A stretch of DNA of 64,000 nucleotides. Origin: an uncultured Collinsella sp. (GTDB lineage Bacteria > Actinomycetota > Coriobacteriia > Coriobacteriales > Coriobacteriaceae). Within the stretch, counting starts at the first letter, position 1, and every line of letters starts with the position of its first letter. The notes under the pieces are model-generated. The model searched no databases, had not been told where the DNA came from, and saw nothing but the letters and a program-made list of their open reading frames with translations. This document shows, piece by piece, positions 1 to 9,136 of the stretch. The stretch lies in NCBI GenBank assembly GCA_900544135.1, contig UQTU01000001.1, positions 195,651 through 259,650 of the forward strand, given 5' to 3'. The position numbers and the translations under genes were made by a program.

Positions 1-46
1 CGCTTATCGGACTTACCGAGGCACTCAAGCAGCGTACGAAGCATAA
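1..46 (+). CDS. possible 3' end of an unseen gene
   Basis: An open frame enters from the left edge and stops at TAA 44-46, directly before a terminator-like hairpin (51-81). That spacing suits the tail of a plus-strand gene. Only 14 codons are visible, so no family can be named. Another forward frame runs to 68 and would put its stop inside the hairpin, which is less likely. Confidence 0.25.
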   Translation, partial: AYRTYRGTQAAYEA

Positions 47-50
47 AAAG

Positions 51-81
51 AGGGGTCGACGCCGCTAAGGCGATGACCCCT
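51..81. terminator. terminator-like hairpin
   Basis: AGGGGTC at 51-57 pairs with GACCCCT at 75-81 around an inner GCCGCTAAGGC hairpin. The run of A before it and TT after it allow use from either side. The rest of 82-207 holds no recognisable gene or site. Confidence 0.5.
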
Positions 82-207
82 TAATCCAAGCAACGGCGCT
101 GCCCAGCTCTTCACTACTTGGGCTGCCGTCGACTTTATTCTATCCGCGAGCATCTGGTTTACCAAATGGATTTTCGGTAAAGGAAGCACGGCACGCCCGC
201 AAAACCA

Positions 208-834
208 CTACGCCCCAAGTGCCGCCATGGGGATCACCGCCACGCCGTCGTCGCGTGTGTAGGCAATGCTCCCCTTTCCAACCACGACCGCCAAAAACGC
301 CGGCGCGGCATTCTGGGCGGCAGGATTGGAGAGCACTTTCCTCTCCAGCGCCTTGAGATTTCTCGCTCCATCGTCTGCTTTCGCATCACTCAGCTTGACC
401 TCGATGGCTCCCCAGCGCCCGTTGTGCTCAACGATCAGATCGACCTCAAGGCCCTTCTCATCTCGGAAATAATGGACACTGTTGTCGACACCGCCGTAGG
501 TGGAAAGGAACACGCGCACGTCGCGCAGAACGAGGTTCTCAAAGAGCATCCCCAACGTTTGTATATCGCCAAGCAGCCGCTCAGGGGTAGCCCCCAGCAA
601 CGCCGCCGCAAGTGACGGGTCACAGAAGTAGCGCTTGGGGCGCACGCGAACGCGGGCCTTCGAGCGCATGGGCGGCTCCCATCCGCACAGGTCCTCGGTC
701 AGCTTGAGCCTGTTGAAGAGGTCCAAGTACGCAGCGATGGTCCTCTCGTCGGGGCCCGCCTCACCGTACGAGGCGTCCTTTATGAGCGTCTTGTACGTGA
801 CAGCCTGGCTCTCGTTCATGGCAAGAGCTCGCAA
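208..834 (-). pseudogene. DUF4143 ATPase remnant (C-terminal half only)
   Basis: The protein matches the C-terminal part of the AAA_14/DUF4143 ATPase family: a short helical linker (SQAVTYKTLI, SYGEAGPDERTIAAYLDLF), then the DUF4143 fold with a restriction-like core (FRDEKGLEVDLIVE, WGAIEVKLSD). Family members are usually about 400 residues with an N-terminal P-loop ATPase; here the ATPase half is absent. Homology-like sequence continues a few codons above the TTG at 834 (ELAHGLLRALA) and meets an in-frame TGA at 859-861, exactly where a 23-bp repeat array begins. I infer a 5'-truncated relic. It could still be expressed as a short protein, but no good ribosome binding site is visible. Confidence 0.75.
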
Positions 835-858
835 AAGGCCGTGTGCAAGCTCGGGCGA

Positions 859-973
859 TCATGCGATATACGAAATTACGCCATTCTCAATGCGGATTTT
901 ACGCTACTTCCAATGTAGTTTTTACGCCGTTGCGGATGTAGTTTTTACGCTATGTTCATTGAAGGTTTTACGC
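859..973 (-). repeat. five-unit 23-bp phased direct repeat array
   Basis: On the minus strand GCGTAA recurs with its first base at 973, 950, 927, 904 and 881, exactly 23 bp apart. Four of the five units begin GCGTAAAA, and units two and three share GCGTAAAAACTACAT. The rest of each unit is degenerate. 23 is not a multiple of 3 and all frames contain stops, so this is not a peptide repeat. It abuts the truncation point of the DUF4143 remnant. Confidence 0.85.
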
Positions 974-1057
974 TTGGCATCCTTAGCGCGACGCTCGCTC
1001 AACCCCTGACCACCGGATTGCCCGAATTCCGGGATGCTGCCTCCGCTCCAAACAAAA

Positions 1058-1085
1058 GGCCCCGGCTCGCGATGGAGCCGGGGCC
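1058..1085 (-). terminator. terminator of the xanthine dehydrogenase unit
   Basis: GGCCCCGGCTC at 1058-1068 pairs with GAGCCGGGGCC at 1075-1085. Read on the minus strand the stem is followed by TTTTGTTT, a standard intrinsic terminator about 70 bp after the dehydrogenase stop codon. Confidence 0.85.
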
Positions 1086-1154
1086 AAAAGCGCAGCATAT
1101 GCAGTTGATGTTGAGCGCGAACAGCTCGTCAGCGATGGCCGTCCGCGCTCTACT

Positions 1155-3932
1155 CTACCCGCGGTGACGAGCGCGGCTGTACGGCGTATCCACCATGGGC
1201 AGATCCGGACGCAGCTTGCCGTCGAATGCGTGGTAGGCGTTCTGCACGGCGGGCGCCGTGGGGATCGTTGCGATCTCGCCGATGCCCTTACCGCCGTATG
1301 CCACGGGCAACAGCTCGTCCTTCTCCACGTAAATGGCGTGGATATCCGGAATCTCGGGCGCACGGAACAGCCCGAGCGTGCCGTACCTTGCCTGGGGTAC
1401 GCAGTCCTTGAGCGGCCAGTCCTCGGTAAGCGCATAGCCCATACCCATGAGCACGCCGCCTTCGATCTGGCCCTGGATGGAGATGGGGTTGACCACCTTG
1501 CCGGAATCGTGCGCGGCATAGACCTCGCTCACGCGGCCGTCATCGTCCAGAATGACCACATGCGTGGCAAAGCCGTAGCAGATGTGGCTCTTGGGGTTGG
1601 GAACGTCGGCGCCCAGTTTGTCGGTCGGCTCCAGATACACGTAGCCAAACTCGCATCCCTCGAGCGCCTTGATGGCAGCCGCAGGATCCTGAGGATGCAT
1701 ACCCTGGCCGGCGACGAGCTCCTGCGTGTGCAGCTGATAGGCGCGACCGTCGTCATACTCGATCTTGACGCCGTCGCCATGCGCGCTCACGGGAGTATCG
1801 GGTGCGGGCTTGCCGGCCTCGATGTCAAGCATGGCATCGCGCAGCAGGAAGGCGGCACCGCGCACGGCCTCGCCGGTCACGACCGTCTGACGCGAGCCAG
1901 ACGTGGTGCCGGAGTCGGGAGCATTCTCGGTGGAGCACTCGCCGTTGGCGATGCAGCGAAGCGGCAGACCGCAGGCCTCGGCAACGTCCTGCAAAAAGAC
2001 GGTGTTGCAGCCCTGGCCGATGTCGGACGTGGCGGCATAGACCACGGCCACGCCGTTCTCGATGCGAATCTTGCAGCGGCCGGCATCGGGCAGGCCCACG
2101 CCCACGCCGGCGTTCTTCATGGCGCAGGCGATGCCGGCGTGGCCGGGATGCGCATAGTAGGCATCCTTGACCTCGAGCAGTGTCTCCTTAAGCGCCGTGG
2201 AGCAGTCGGCAATCTGGCCGTTGGGCAGAACCTCGCCCGGCTCGATGGCGTTGCGGTAGCGAATCTCCCACGGATCCAAACCGACCTTTTCGGCCAGCAG
2301 GTCGATCAGGCTCTCGAGCGCAAACTCGGACTGGCAAACGCCAAAGCCGCGGTACGCACCGGCGGGCGGGTTGTTGGTGTAGTAGCCAAAGCCGCGAATG
2401 TCGGTGTTCTGGTACTTGTAGGGGCCGACGGCATGCGTGCAGGCGCGCTCGAGCACCGGGCCGCACAGCGACGCGTAGGCGCCGGTATCAAAGTTGATCT
2501 CGCAGTCCAGGCCGGTAAAGTTGCCCTCGGCGTCGCAGCCCAGTGTAAAGGTGCCGTCCATGGCGTGGCGCTTGGGATGGAAAGCGAGCGACTCGGCACG
2601 CGTGAGCTTGCACTTCACAGGACGCTGGAACTTATATGCGGCGAGCGCAGCCAGGTGCTGGACCGAAACGTCCTCCTTACCGCCAAAGCCGCCACCCACG
2701 AGCATGGTCTCGACGACCACGCGCTCGGGCTCGTTGTCCCAGCCAAACATGTGGGCGCACTCTTTGCGCGTGTCGTAAGCACCCTGGTCGGTCGACTGCA
2801 CCTTGACGCCGTTCTTGTACGGGAAGGCAACGGCGCACTCGGGCTCCAAGAAGGCATGCTCGGTAAAGGGCGTGGTAAAGCGCTGCGTCACGGTGAACGC
2901 GCTCTCTGCCAGCGCCTTGGCGGCGTCGCCGCGCGTCACGTGACGGCTCTGGCACACGTTGTCCTTGAGCTCCACCGTGTTGCCGAAGGCAAAGAAGCTG
3001 TCGTGCAGGCGCGGGGCGTCAGCAGCCCTGGCCTCGACAATGTTACGCACGGGCTCCAGCGGCTCGTAATCGATCTTTACGAGCTTCTTAGCCTTCTCGA
3101 GCGTCGCTTCGTCCTCGGCGACCACCAGCACGATGGCATCGCCCACGCAGCGGGTGATATCGCCCTGGGCGATCATGACGTCCCAGTCCTGGATAAGGTG
3201 GCCGACTTGGTTGACCGGCACGTCCTCGGCGCGCAGGATGCCCACCACGCCGGGCAGGGCCTCGGCCTTGGAAGTGTCGATGGAGAGCACGCGGGCGCGC
3301 GGATACTTGGAGCGCACGGCGCTGGCGTAGGTCAGACCCGGCTGATCGAGCTCGTCGATGTCGTCGGGATACTTGCCCTCGCCGAGCACCTTCTTGCGCA
3401 CGTCGATACGAAAGGCGCGCTTGCCTACGCCGTAGTTGTCGCCGCGCTCCAGATCCTCGTCGATCTGCTTTTCGCCGCGGAGCACCGCAGCGGCCAGCGA
3501 AATGCCCTCGATAATCTTCTTGTAGCCGGTGCAGCGGCAGACGTTGCCGCGGATGGCGTACTTGATCTGCTCCTCGGTGGGCTCGGGGTCCTCGGCGATG
3601 AGCGCCGCACCCGCCATGACCATGCCGGGGATGCAAAAACCGCACTGCACGGCGCCCACGGCACCAAAGGCGTACACAAAGGCCTCGCGCACGTCCTGGG
3701 GCAGGCCCTCGACGGTCACGATGTTGCGGCCGGCGGCAAGAGCGGTGGTCAGTACGCATGCCTTGACGGCCGCACCGTCCACATGGATGGTGCAGGTACC
3801 GCAGGCGCCCTCGGAGCAGCCGTCCTTAGCGGAATGGATGTGCAGGTCGTCGCGCAAGTAGCGGAGCAGCGGCTTGTTCTGAGTCGTCGTGCGCTCGACG
3901 CCGTTAACGGTAAAAGTGAATTCCTGTGCCAT
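1155..3932 (-). CDS. selenium-dependent xanthine dehydrogenase-type molybdoenzyme (2Fe-2S + Mo subunit fusion)
   Basis: A cytoplasmic purine hydroxylase of 925 residues. Residues 1-150 carry the two [2Fe-2S] clusters of the xanthine oxidase family: Cys39/44/47/59 and Cys97/100/132/134. From about residue 190 the molybdopterin-binding part follows, with TEHAFLEPE near 360, the cofactor loop GGGFGGKE at 413-420 and the catalytic-type Glu in GEIATIPTAP near 886. There is no FAD domain, so electrons must leave by a partner; the polyferredoxin and YgfK-type flavoprotein just downstream are obvious candidates. This fused architecture beside ygfK and ssnA is that of the selenium-dependent XDH family, whose cofactor carries a labile selenium. 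It is the last gene of the cluster before a strong terminator. Confidence 0.88.
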   Translation of the reverse strand: MAQEFTFTVNGVERTTTQNKPLLRYLRDDLHIHSAKDGCSEGACGTCTIHVDGAAVKACVLTTALAAGRNIVTVEGLPQDVREAFVYAFGAVGAVQCGFCIPGMVMAGAALIAEDPEPTEEQIKYAIRGNVCRCTGYKKIIEGISLAAAVLRGEKQIDEDLERGDNYGVGKRAFRIDVRKKVLGEGKYPDDIDELDQPGLTYASAVRSKYPRARVLSIDTSKAEALPGVVGILRAEDVPVNQVGHLIQDWDVMIAQGDITRCVGDAIVLVVAEDEATLEKAKKLVKIDYEPLEPVRNIVEARAADAPRLHDSFFAFGNTVELKDNVCQSRHVTRGDAAKALAESAFTVTQRFTTPFTEHAFLEPECAVAFPYKNGVKVQSTDQGAYDTRKECAHMFGWDNEPERVVVETMLVGGGFGGKEDVSVQHLAALAAYKFQRPVKCKLTRAESLAFHPKRHAMDGTFTLGCDAEGNFTGLDCEINFDTGAYASLCGPVLERACTHAVGPYKYQNTDIRGFGYYTNNPPAGAYRGFGVCQSEFALESLIDLLAEKVGLDPWEIRYRNAIEPGEVLPNGQIADCSTALKETLLEVKDAYYAHPGHAGIACAMKNAGVGVGLPDAGRCKIRIENGVAVVYAATSDIGQGCNTVFLQDVAEACGLPLRCIANGECSTENAPDSGTTSGSRQTVVTGEAVRGAAFLLRDAMLDIEAGKPAPDTPVSAHGDGVKIEYDDGRAYQLHTQELVAGQGMHPQDPAAAIKALEGCEFGYVYLEPTDKLGADVPNPKSHICYGFATHVVILDDDGRVSEVYAAHDSGKVVNPISIQGQIEGGVLMGMGYALTEDWPLKDCVPQARYGTLGLFRAPEIPDIHAIYVEKDELLPVAYGGKGIGEIATIPTAPAVQNAYHAFDGKLRPDLPMVDTPYSRARHRG

Positions 3933-3944
3933 GGTGATTCCCTT

Positions 3945-4424
3945 CTACACGCCGGCGGCGATGCCGGTGCGGTCGTGGATGGCGCCATGCGGGCAGACGA
4001 CAGCGCACATGCCACACGACAGGCAGTCCGCGCCGTCGATATGGGCGCAGTTGTCCTCGATGCGGATAGCGCCGGCAGGGCACTTTTTAGCGCACATGCC
4101 GCAACCGATGCAGCTCGTGTCGCAGATCTTGCGCGCAATGGCGCCCTTGTCGGTGTTGTTACAGCGCACCAGGATGTTCTGGTAGCCGGGAACGAAGGCA
4201 ATCACGCGCTGTGGACACGCCATGCCGCACAGGCCACAGCCCGTGCACTTGGAGCGATCCACGCGGGCGATGCCATCGACCAGCGCAATGGCACCGTGGG
4301 GACAGGCCGTGACACAGGCGCCACAGCCAATGCAGCCTTCGCTGCAGCGGGCGTCGCCACCTGCGGAGGCGCAACCGCTTCCGCAGGCAACGTAGGCCAC
4401 GTTATGTTGAATGGATTTGGCCAT
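3945..4424 (-). CDS. polyferredoxin with four 4Fe-4S motifs (RnfB-like)
   Basis: A 159-residue electron carrier. Four CxxCxxCxxxCP motifs begin at Cys31, Cys60, Cys105 and Cys134, enough for four [4Fe-4S] clusters in two bacterial-ferredoxin pairs. Extra cysteines near the N-terminus (14, 18, 27) could bind a further cluster. There is no signal peptide or membrane segment. It lies 12 bp before the dehydrogenase gene and 11 bp after ygfK in the same direction, so it probably passes electrons between these two enzymes. The C-terminal half of RnfB is the nearest familiar arrangement; the exact partner is inferred from position. Confidence 0.85.
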   Translation of the reverse strand: MAKSIQHNVAYVACGSGCASAGGDARCSEGCIGCGACVTACPHGAIALVDGIARVDRSKCTGCGLCGMACPQRVIAFVPGYQNILVRCNNTDKGAIARKICDTSCIGCGMCAKKCPAGAIRIEDNCAHIDGADCLSCGMCAVVCPHGAIHDRTGIAAGV

Positions 4425-4435
4425 AAGAGACTCGC

Positions 4436-7435
4436 CTATTTCTTAAGGAGATACGGATAGCTGTCGCGCACGGCCTTGATGGTCAGGCGGACGGCCTCGG
4501 GCAGACCGGTGTTGACGGCATCGACCGAGACGGTGCGGACCGTGCCGGCGACGCGGACTTTAAAGTGGTCCTCGTCCACAGCAAGGAAGCCCTCGTTCTC
4601 GGAGTTCTCCATGTCCTGATCGCTCCAGAACAGGGTGAGCTTGTCCTTGTAGGGACGACCCTCCTGGTAGGGGCAGAACACGGCGCAGTTGCCGCACTCG
4701 TTGCACATGCCGTCGACATGGACGACCTGATGCTTGGCCAGGCCCGGCACCTTAATTGCCACGTTGGCGCGGTTGGGGCACACGTCGCAGCAGACCTCGC
4801 ACACCGAGCCGCAGCCCAGGCAGCGGGTCTTGGTGCAATTGCGCTTGTCACGGCATAGCGACCCCTTGCGCTCGTAGCAGGTGTCCTCGCGGCCGGCCTG
4901 CTCGTTGCAGTCGACGTACTTGTTAAAGTCCACGCCGGCGATGGCGCGGGCGACTTCGGCGGCGTCGGCAATAGCCTCGACCACGGTGGCAGGACCGCGA
5001 CGGCAGTCACCGGCAGCCCAAACGCCCTCGACGCCGGTGGAGGTGGCGGCAAGGCGGCCGCGACGGTCGTGCTCGACGCCCGCGGCGTCGTACAGGCTGG
5101 CATCGATGCCCTCGCCCACGGCGCAAATCACCGTGGTGGCGGGAAGCTCGACGGTCTCGCCCGTGGCGATGGGGCTGCGACGGCCGCTTGCATCCGGCTC
5201 GCCAAGTTCCATGACGTCGCAGGTCAGCACGGCGCCGTTGAGCGCCTTGGGCGCCAGCAGCTCGCAGAACTCAACGCCGTCGGCAAGAGCAAGATCGAGC
5301 TCTTCCTCGTCGGCGGGCATCTGCTTCTTGGTGCGGCGATACACTAGGCGCACGTTCTTCACGCCAGCAAGGCGCTTGGCCACGCGGGCCGCGTCCATGG
5401 CGGTGTTGCCGGCGCCAATGACCACGACGTCCTCGCCCAGCTCGAGCTTCTCGCCCTTCTTGGCGGCCTCGAGGAACTCCAGCACGTCGAACTCGGCACC
5501 CTCGCCCAAGCCCGCAGAGCCGGGCATCCAGGCACCAGTGGCCACGACTACGTCGGTAAAGCCCTGGGCCTTGAGCTCGTCAATGGACTCCACGCGGGCG
5601 TTGAGCTGCACCTTGGCGCCAAAGGCCAGACAGAGCTCGGCATCGTGGGAGATATCGTCGCTCGCGATACGGAACTCGGGGATCACGTGACGGACCACGC
5701 CGCCGAGAGAGTCGCGGGCCTCGAAGATAGTAACGGGCACGCCGGCGCGCGTCAGGAAGAACGCCGTCGCCAGGCCGGCCGGGCCGCCGCCGATAACGGC
5801 AACGTTGCGCTCGCCGTCGTTGGCGATGGCCTGGGCGCGCAGCTTGGGCAGCACGGCGGTCATGGCCTCGCGGGCGGCCTTGAGCTTGCTGGCGCGAATC
5901 TGGGCGCCCTCGGGCTCGTAGAATGCACGCTCGCAGGCACGGCCGCAGGGATGCGGGCAGATGGTACCGGTAATGAACGGCAGGGCGTTGCGCTCGATGA
6001 TGATGTTGAGCGCGTCCTCGTAGCGGCCCTCGTCAACAGCCGCCAGATAGGCAGGGATATCCTGCTGGATGGGGCAGCTCGTACGGCACGGCGTGGTAAA
6101 GCAGTCGGAAAGCGGGCTCTTGCCAGCGACCTTGCGGTCGGGCAGCGGACGCAGCGGCTTCTTGTAGAGCGGGTTGGTGAGTGAGTCGGTCTGGATCGCG
6201 GTCACGGCCTCGAGAGAGACGCCCGCGAACGGCTTGCCGTCCAGATCGGTAAACTCGCCGGCCATCTGGCTAAAGCGCTCGTAGCCACCGGGCTTGAGCA
6301 CGTCGGTCGCCAGGGTGACGGGCCAAATACCGGCATCATACAGGGCGCGGATGTTGTAGACCGTGGCACCACCGGAGTAGCTGATGCGCAGCTTGCCGTC
6401 AAACTGCTCGGTAATGCGGCGGGCGGCCTCGATGGTCAGTGAGAACAGCGAACGGCCGGACATGTACATCTCGGTGGAAGGCAGCTCGTTCCTCGTCACG
6501 TCGACGGGGAACGTGTTGGTCAGCTTGACGCCAAACTCCAGGCCGCGCTCGGCGCACAGGGCAATCAGGCGCTCGAACATGGGCACGGCGTCGGCCCACT
6601 GCAGGTCCTCGCGGAAGTGCATATCATCAAAGACGATGTAGTCAAAGCCCAGCTCGTTCAGACGCTGGCGGGCAAACTCATAGCCCAGCAGCGTGGGGTT
6701 GCACTTGATGTAGGTGTTGAGGCCCTTCTCGGTGATGAGGTAGGTCGCGATGCGCTCGATCTCGGCGGGCGGGCAGCCATGCAGCGTGGACTCGGTGATG
6801 GAGTTGGAGACGCGTGCCGGGATGGACTCGACAAACGCGGCGTCGACATGCTCAAACTTGTCCAGGTTGGCGAGTGCCCAGGCACGGCACTCGTTCCAGA
6901 CGTCGGAGCCGCTGGCATCCTTCATGCCCTCGATGTAGGCGTCGACCTTGGGGCTCTTAATGCCCTCCAGGTCATAGCCCACCGACATGTTGAAGACAAA
7001 GCCGTCCGGGCTGCCCAGACCGTACTCGCGAGCGATCAGGTGGCAGGCAAACCATGCCTTCACGTACTCGGCAAAGGCCTGCGGAACCTCGAGCTCGGTA
7101 GACCATTCGCAGTTGTAGCACTCGTCCTGAGCCACGATGCAGGGCTTGTTGACGCACTTGGAGAGCTCCTCGCCGTCCATAACCTGGACGGTCTTGAGCT
7201 CAAAGAAGCGAGAACCGGCCACATAAGAGGCCACGATGTTCTGGGCCAGCTGCGTATTGGGACCGGCAGCCGGGCCAAACGGAGTCTCGATGCGCTCGTC
7301 AAAAATGGGAAGCGCACCCTCCTGGTTGGTCGCGACCATCTTACGCACGCCAAAGATGGCGTCCTGGGTCTTGTGCTCCTCGATGATCCAGTTCATCAGC
7401 TGCGAAAACGGGATCGGCCTCATGATGTCGCTCAT
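4436..7435 (-). CDS. ygfK: YgfK-type FAD/NAD(P) iron-sulfur oxidoreductase (putative selenate reductase subunit family)
   Basis: A 999-residue protein starting at MSDIMRPIPFSQL; the GGAG-containing stretch just upstream supports this start over an upstream extension. The first ~450 residues form a dihydroorotate dehydrogenase-like barrel. The middle resembles the glutamate synthase small subunit, with an N-terminal iron-sulfur segment (CRTSCPIQQDIPAYL), an FAD fold (VAVIGGGPAGLATAFF) and an NAD(P) fold (VVVIGAGNTAMDAARV). C-terminal clusters sit at CLGCGSVCEVCCDVCP (~872) and CNECGNCAVFCP (~911). The family is named for selenate reduction but occurs with selenium-dependent purine hydroxylases and SsnA, which is the context here, so an electron-transfer role in purine oxidation is likely. 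Confidence 0.88.
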   Translation of the reverse strand: MSDIMRPIPFSQLMNWIIEEHKTQDAIFGVRKMVATNQEGALPIFDERIETPFGPAAGPNTQLAQNIVASYVAGSRFFELKTVQVMDGEELSKCVNKPCIVAQDECYNCEWSTELEVPQAFAEYVKAWFACHLIAREYGLGSPDGFVFNMSVGYDLEGIKSPKVDAYIEGMKDASGSDVWNECRAWALANLDKFEHVDAAFVESIPARVSNSITESTLHGCPPAEIERIATYLITEKGLNTYIKCNPTLLGYEFARQRLNELGFDYIVFDDMHFREDLQWADAVPMFERLIALCAERGLEFGVKLTNTFPVDVTRNELPSTEMYMSGRSLFSLTIEAARRITEQFDGKLRISYSGGATVYNIRALYDAGIWPVTLATDVLKPGGYERFSQMAGEFTDLDGKPFAGVSLEAVTAIQTDSLTNPLYKKPLRPLPDRKVAGKSPLSDCFTTPCRTSCPIQQDIPAYLAAVDEGRYEDALNIIIERNALPFITGTICPHPCGRACERAFYEPEGAQIRASKLKAAREAMTAVLPKLRAQAIANDGERNVAVIGGGPAGLATAFFLTRAGVPVTIFEARDSLGGVVRHVIPEFRIASDDISHDAELCLAFGAKVQLNARVESIDELKAQGFTDVVVATGAWMPGSAGLGEGAEFDVLEFLEAAKKGEKLELGEDVVVIGAGNTAMDAARVAKRLAGVKNVRLVYRRTKKQMPADEEELDLALADGVEFCELLAPKALNGAVLTCDVMELGEPDASGRRSPIATGETVELPATTVICAVGEGIDASLYDAAGVEHDRRGRLAATSTGVEGVWAAGDCRRGPATVVEAIADAAEVARAIAGVDFNKYVDCNEQAGREDTCYERKGSLCRDKRNCTKTRCLGCGSVCEVCCDVCPNRANVAIKVPGLAKHQVVHVDGMCNECGNCAVFCPYQEGRPYKDKLTLFWSDQDMENSENEGFLAVDEDHFKVRVAGTVRTVSVDAVNTGLPEAVRLTIKAVRDSYPYLLKK

Positions 7436-7533
7436 AGTGAGCTCCTCTCTGTAACGCCCGGCGAGACCGCGCGGCGGGCGCAAATACGGTGTAGCGCTAG
7501 CACAGCGCCGGCGACCCCGCGGAGGCCGCCTAT

Positions 7534-7569
7534 GCGCGCGTCGGATGCGGCGAAACATCCGACGCGCGC
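7534..7569. repeat. 14-bp perfect stem-loop between ssnA and ygfK
   Basis: GCGCGCGTCGGATG (7534-7547) and CATCCGACGCGCGC (7556-7569) are perfect complements around an 8-nt loop. No T-run follows on either strand, so it is more likely an intercistronic processing or mRNA-stability hairpin than a terminator. Confidence 0.6.
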
Positions 7570-7585
7570 GAATCTCCAATTGGAA

Positions 7586-8941
7586 TTAGTACACGCGATC
7601 GTTGAGCGTGCTCCAGAGCTTCTTGGACTCGGCCATGGTCCACGCGTTGATCTTGTCCTCATCAATCCCAACGAACTCACGATCCTTGTACAGGACGCGG
7701 CCGTTGATGATGGTGGTGCGGCAGTTTTTGCCCATCATGCCAAAGAGCATGTGGCCGTCGATATTCTCCTCGCTCAGCGGCGTAAAGGGCTTGTAGTCCA
7801 TGACGATGACATCGGCGGCAGCGCCGGCCTCGAGCACGCCGAGCTTGCGATCGAAGTACTTGCTCGCCATCTTGGCGTTGTTCTCGAACAGCATGGTCAT
7901 GGCCTCGCACCAGCCCACGTTGGGCATGGCGGCGTTGTGGCGCTGAATGATCAGGAAGACCTTAAGGCTCTCGAGCATATCGTGGGTGTAGGCGTCGGTG
8001 CCCATGCACACGGGGATACCGCGGCGGAAGAACTCGAGCACGGGGGCGCAGCCCACGGCGTTGCCCATATTGGATTCGGGGTTGTTGACGAGCCAGGTAC
8101 CGGACTCCTTGACGATATCCATCTCGGCAGGCGTCACGTGGATGCAGTGGCCGAGCATGGTGTCGGGACCCAGCAGATTGTGCTGCAGCAGGCGCTCGAC
8201 GGGGCTGATGCCACCGCGGTTGAGGCGGGAGTCCCACACGTCATTCATGCCCTCGCACACATGGATGTGGAAGCCGGTCAGGCCGTTGTTGGCCTCGGCC
8301 ATCTTATCCATGGTCTCGTCCGACAGCGTAAAGGTGGCATGTCCGCCAAACATGGCGGCGATCATGTGGTTGTCGTTATCGCGACGCTCCTTGGCGGCCC
8401 ACTGGGCAAACTCGGCGTTCTCGGCAATGGCCTGGTCGCATTTTTCCTGGCCGCGGCGGTCGGAGACCTCGTAGCACAGGCACGAACGCATGCCCAGCTC
8501 CTGAGCTGCATCCTTAATGGTAAAGAGGCTTCCCGGGATTTCGCAGAAGCTCGCATGGTGATCGAAGATCGTGGTGACGCCATCGCGGATGGAGTCAAGA
8601 ATCGTGGCATAGGCGCTGGCCTTGGTGCCGTCGAGCGTCAGGTTGTCGTCGATCTTCCACCACTGCTGCTCAAGATTCTCCAGGAAGTTGGTGGGGTTGC
8701 AGCCCTTAATGGCAAGGCCGCGGGCCAGACCCGAGTAGATGTGGGTGTGGCAATTGATGAGTCCGGGCATGATGAGGTTGCCCTGGGCGTCGACGTACTC
8801 GGCATCCGGGTACTTGGCCTTGAGCTCGCACTCGGGGCCCACTTCGACGATCGTATCTCCGTCAATGGCGACCGCACCGTTGGGAATGAACGGGGTCTGA
8901 GCGTTGCGAGTAAAGACGGAACCGTTAGCGACCAGAAGCAT
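7586..8941 (-). CDS. ssnA: SsnA-family metal-dependent aminohydrolase
   Basis: A 451-residue amidohydrolase-superfamily protein. The metal-binding HxH lies at His65/His67 (NCHTHIYSG); HIHVCE and GHCIHVT supply further metal ligands, and GTDAYTHD the catalytic-type Asp near the C-terminus. SsnA is predicted to hydrolyse or deaminate a purine-derived ring and is found with YgfK and selenium-dependent molybdenum hydroxylases. The true substrate is not established. The start at 8941 is chosen because GGGAG sits 7 bp upstream; an in-frame ATG at 8959 lacks this. It lies between the permease and ygfK on the same strand. Confidence 0.87.
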   Translation of the reverse strand: MLLVANGSVFTRNAQTPFIPNGAVAIDGDTIVEVGPECELKAKYPDAEYVDAQGNLIMPGLINCHTHIYSGLARGLAIKGCNPTNFLENLEQQWWKIDDNLTLDGTKASAYATILDSIRDGVTTIFDHHASFCEIPGSLFTIKDAAQELGMRSCLCYEVSDRRGQEKCDQAIAENAEFAQWAAKERRDNDNHMIAAMFGGHATFTLSDETMDKMAEANNGLTGFHIHVCEGMNDVWDSRLNRGGISPVERLLQHNLLGPDTMLGHCIHVTPAEMDIVKESGTWLVNNPESNMGNAVGCAPVLEFFRRGIPVCMGTDAYTHDMLESLKVFLIIQRHNAAMPNVGWCEAMTMLFENNAKMASKYFDRKLGVLEAGAAADVIVMDYKPFTPLSEENIDGHMLFGMMGKNCRTTIINGRVLYKDREFVGIDEDKINAWTMAESKKLWSTLNDRVY

Positions 8942-9047
8942 GAATGCTCCCTTCAACATCAGGGGCGGGGTTTGACACCTCTGACATGGCGGAGTGCGAA
9001 GCGCCGGCCTACACCGGAAACGGGCCCTCTCCCGTCAACGCTTCACC

Positions 9048-9120
9048 AAAGGGACAAACCCTTTGAAGTGCGGCTTGGCGCCGCATGGCGTCGGCGGACG
9101 AGGCGATGCGCCCGCCGACG
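9048..9120. other. two hairpins in the permease-ssnA spacer
   Basis: The 195-bp spacer holds AAAGGG/CCCTTT (9048-9053 with 9059-9064) and CGTCGGCGG/CCGCCGACG (9089-9097 with 9112-9120). Neither has a T-run, so read-through from the permease into ssnA remains possible. I do not recognise a purine riboswitch here. Confidence 0.45.
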
Positions 9121-9136
9121 AATAGCACCGAATTGG

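Noticed and set aside
859..973. Possible CRISPR array
   Set aside because: Period is only 23 bp in total, with no room for spacers, and no cas genes are near.
1164..4460. 1098-codon plus-strand open frame opposite the purine genes
   Set aside because: Antisense shadow; the minus strand encodes recognisable iron-sulfur and molybdenum motifs with proper ribosome binding sites.
8942..9136. Purine or PRPP riboswitch before ssnA
   Set aside because: I see hairpins but none of the conserved junction bases of known purine aptamers.
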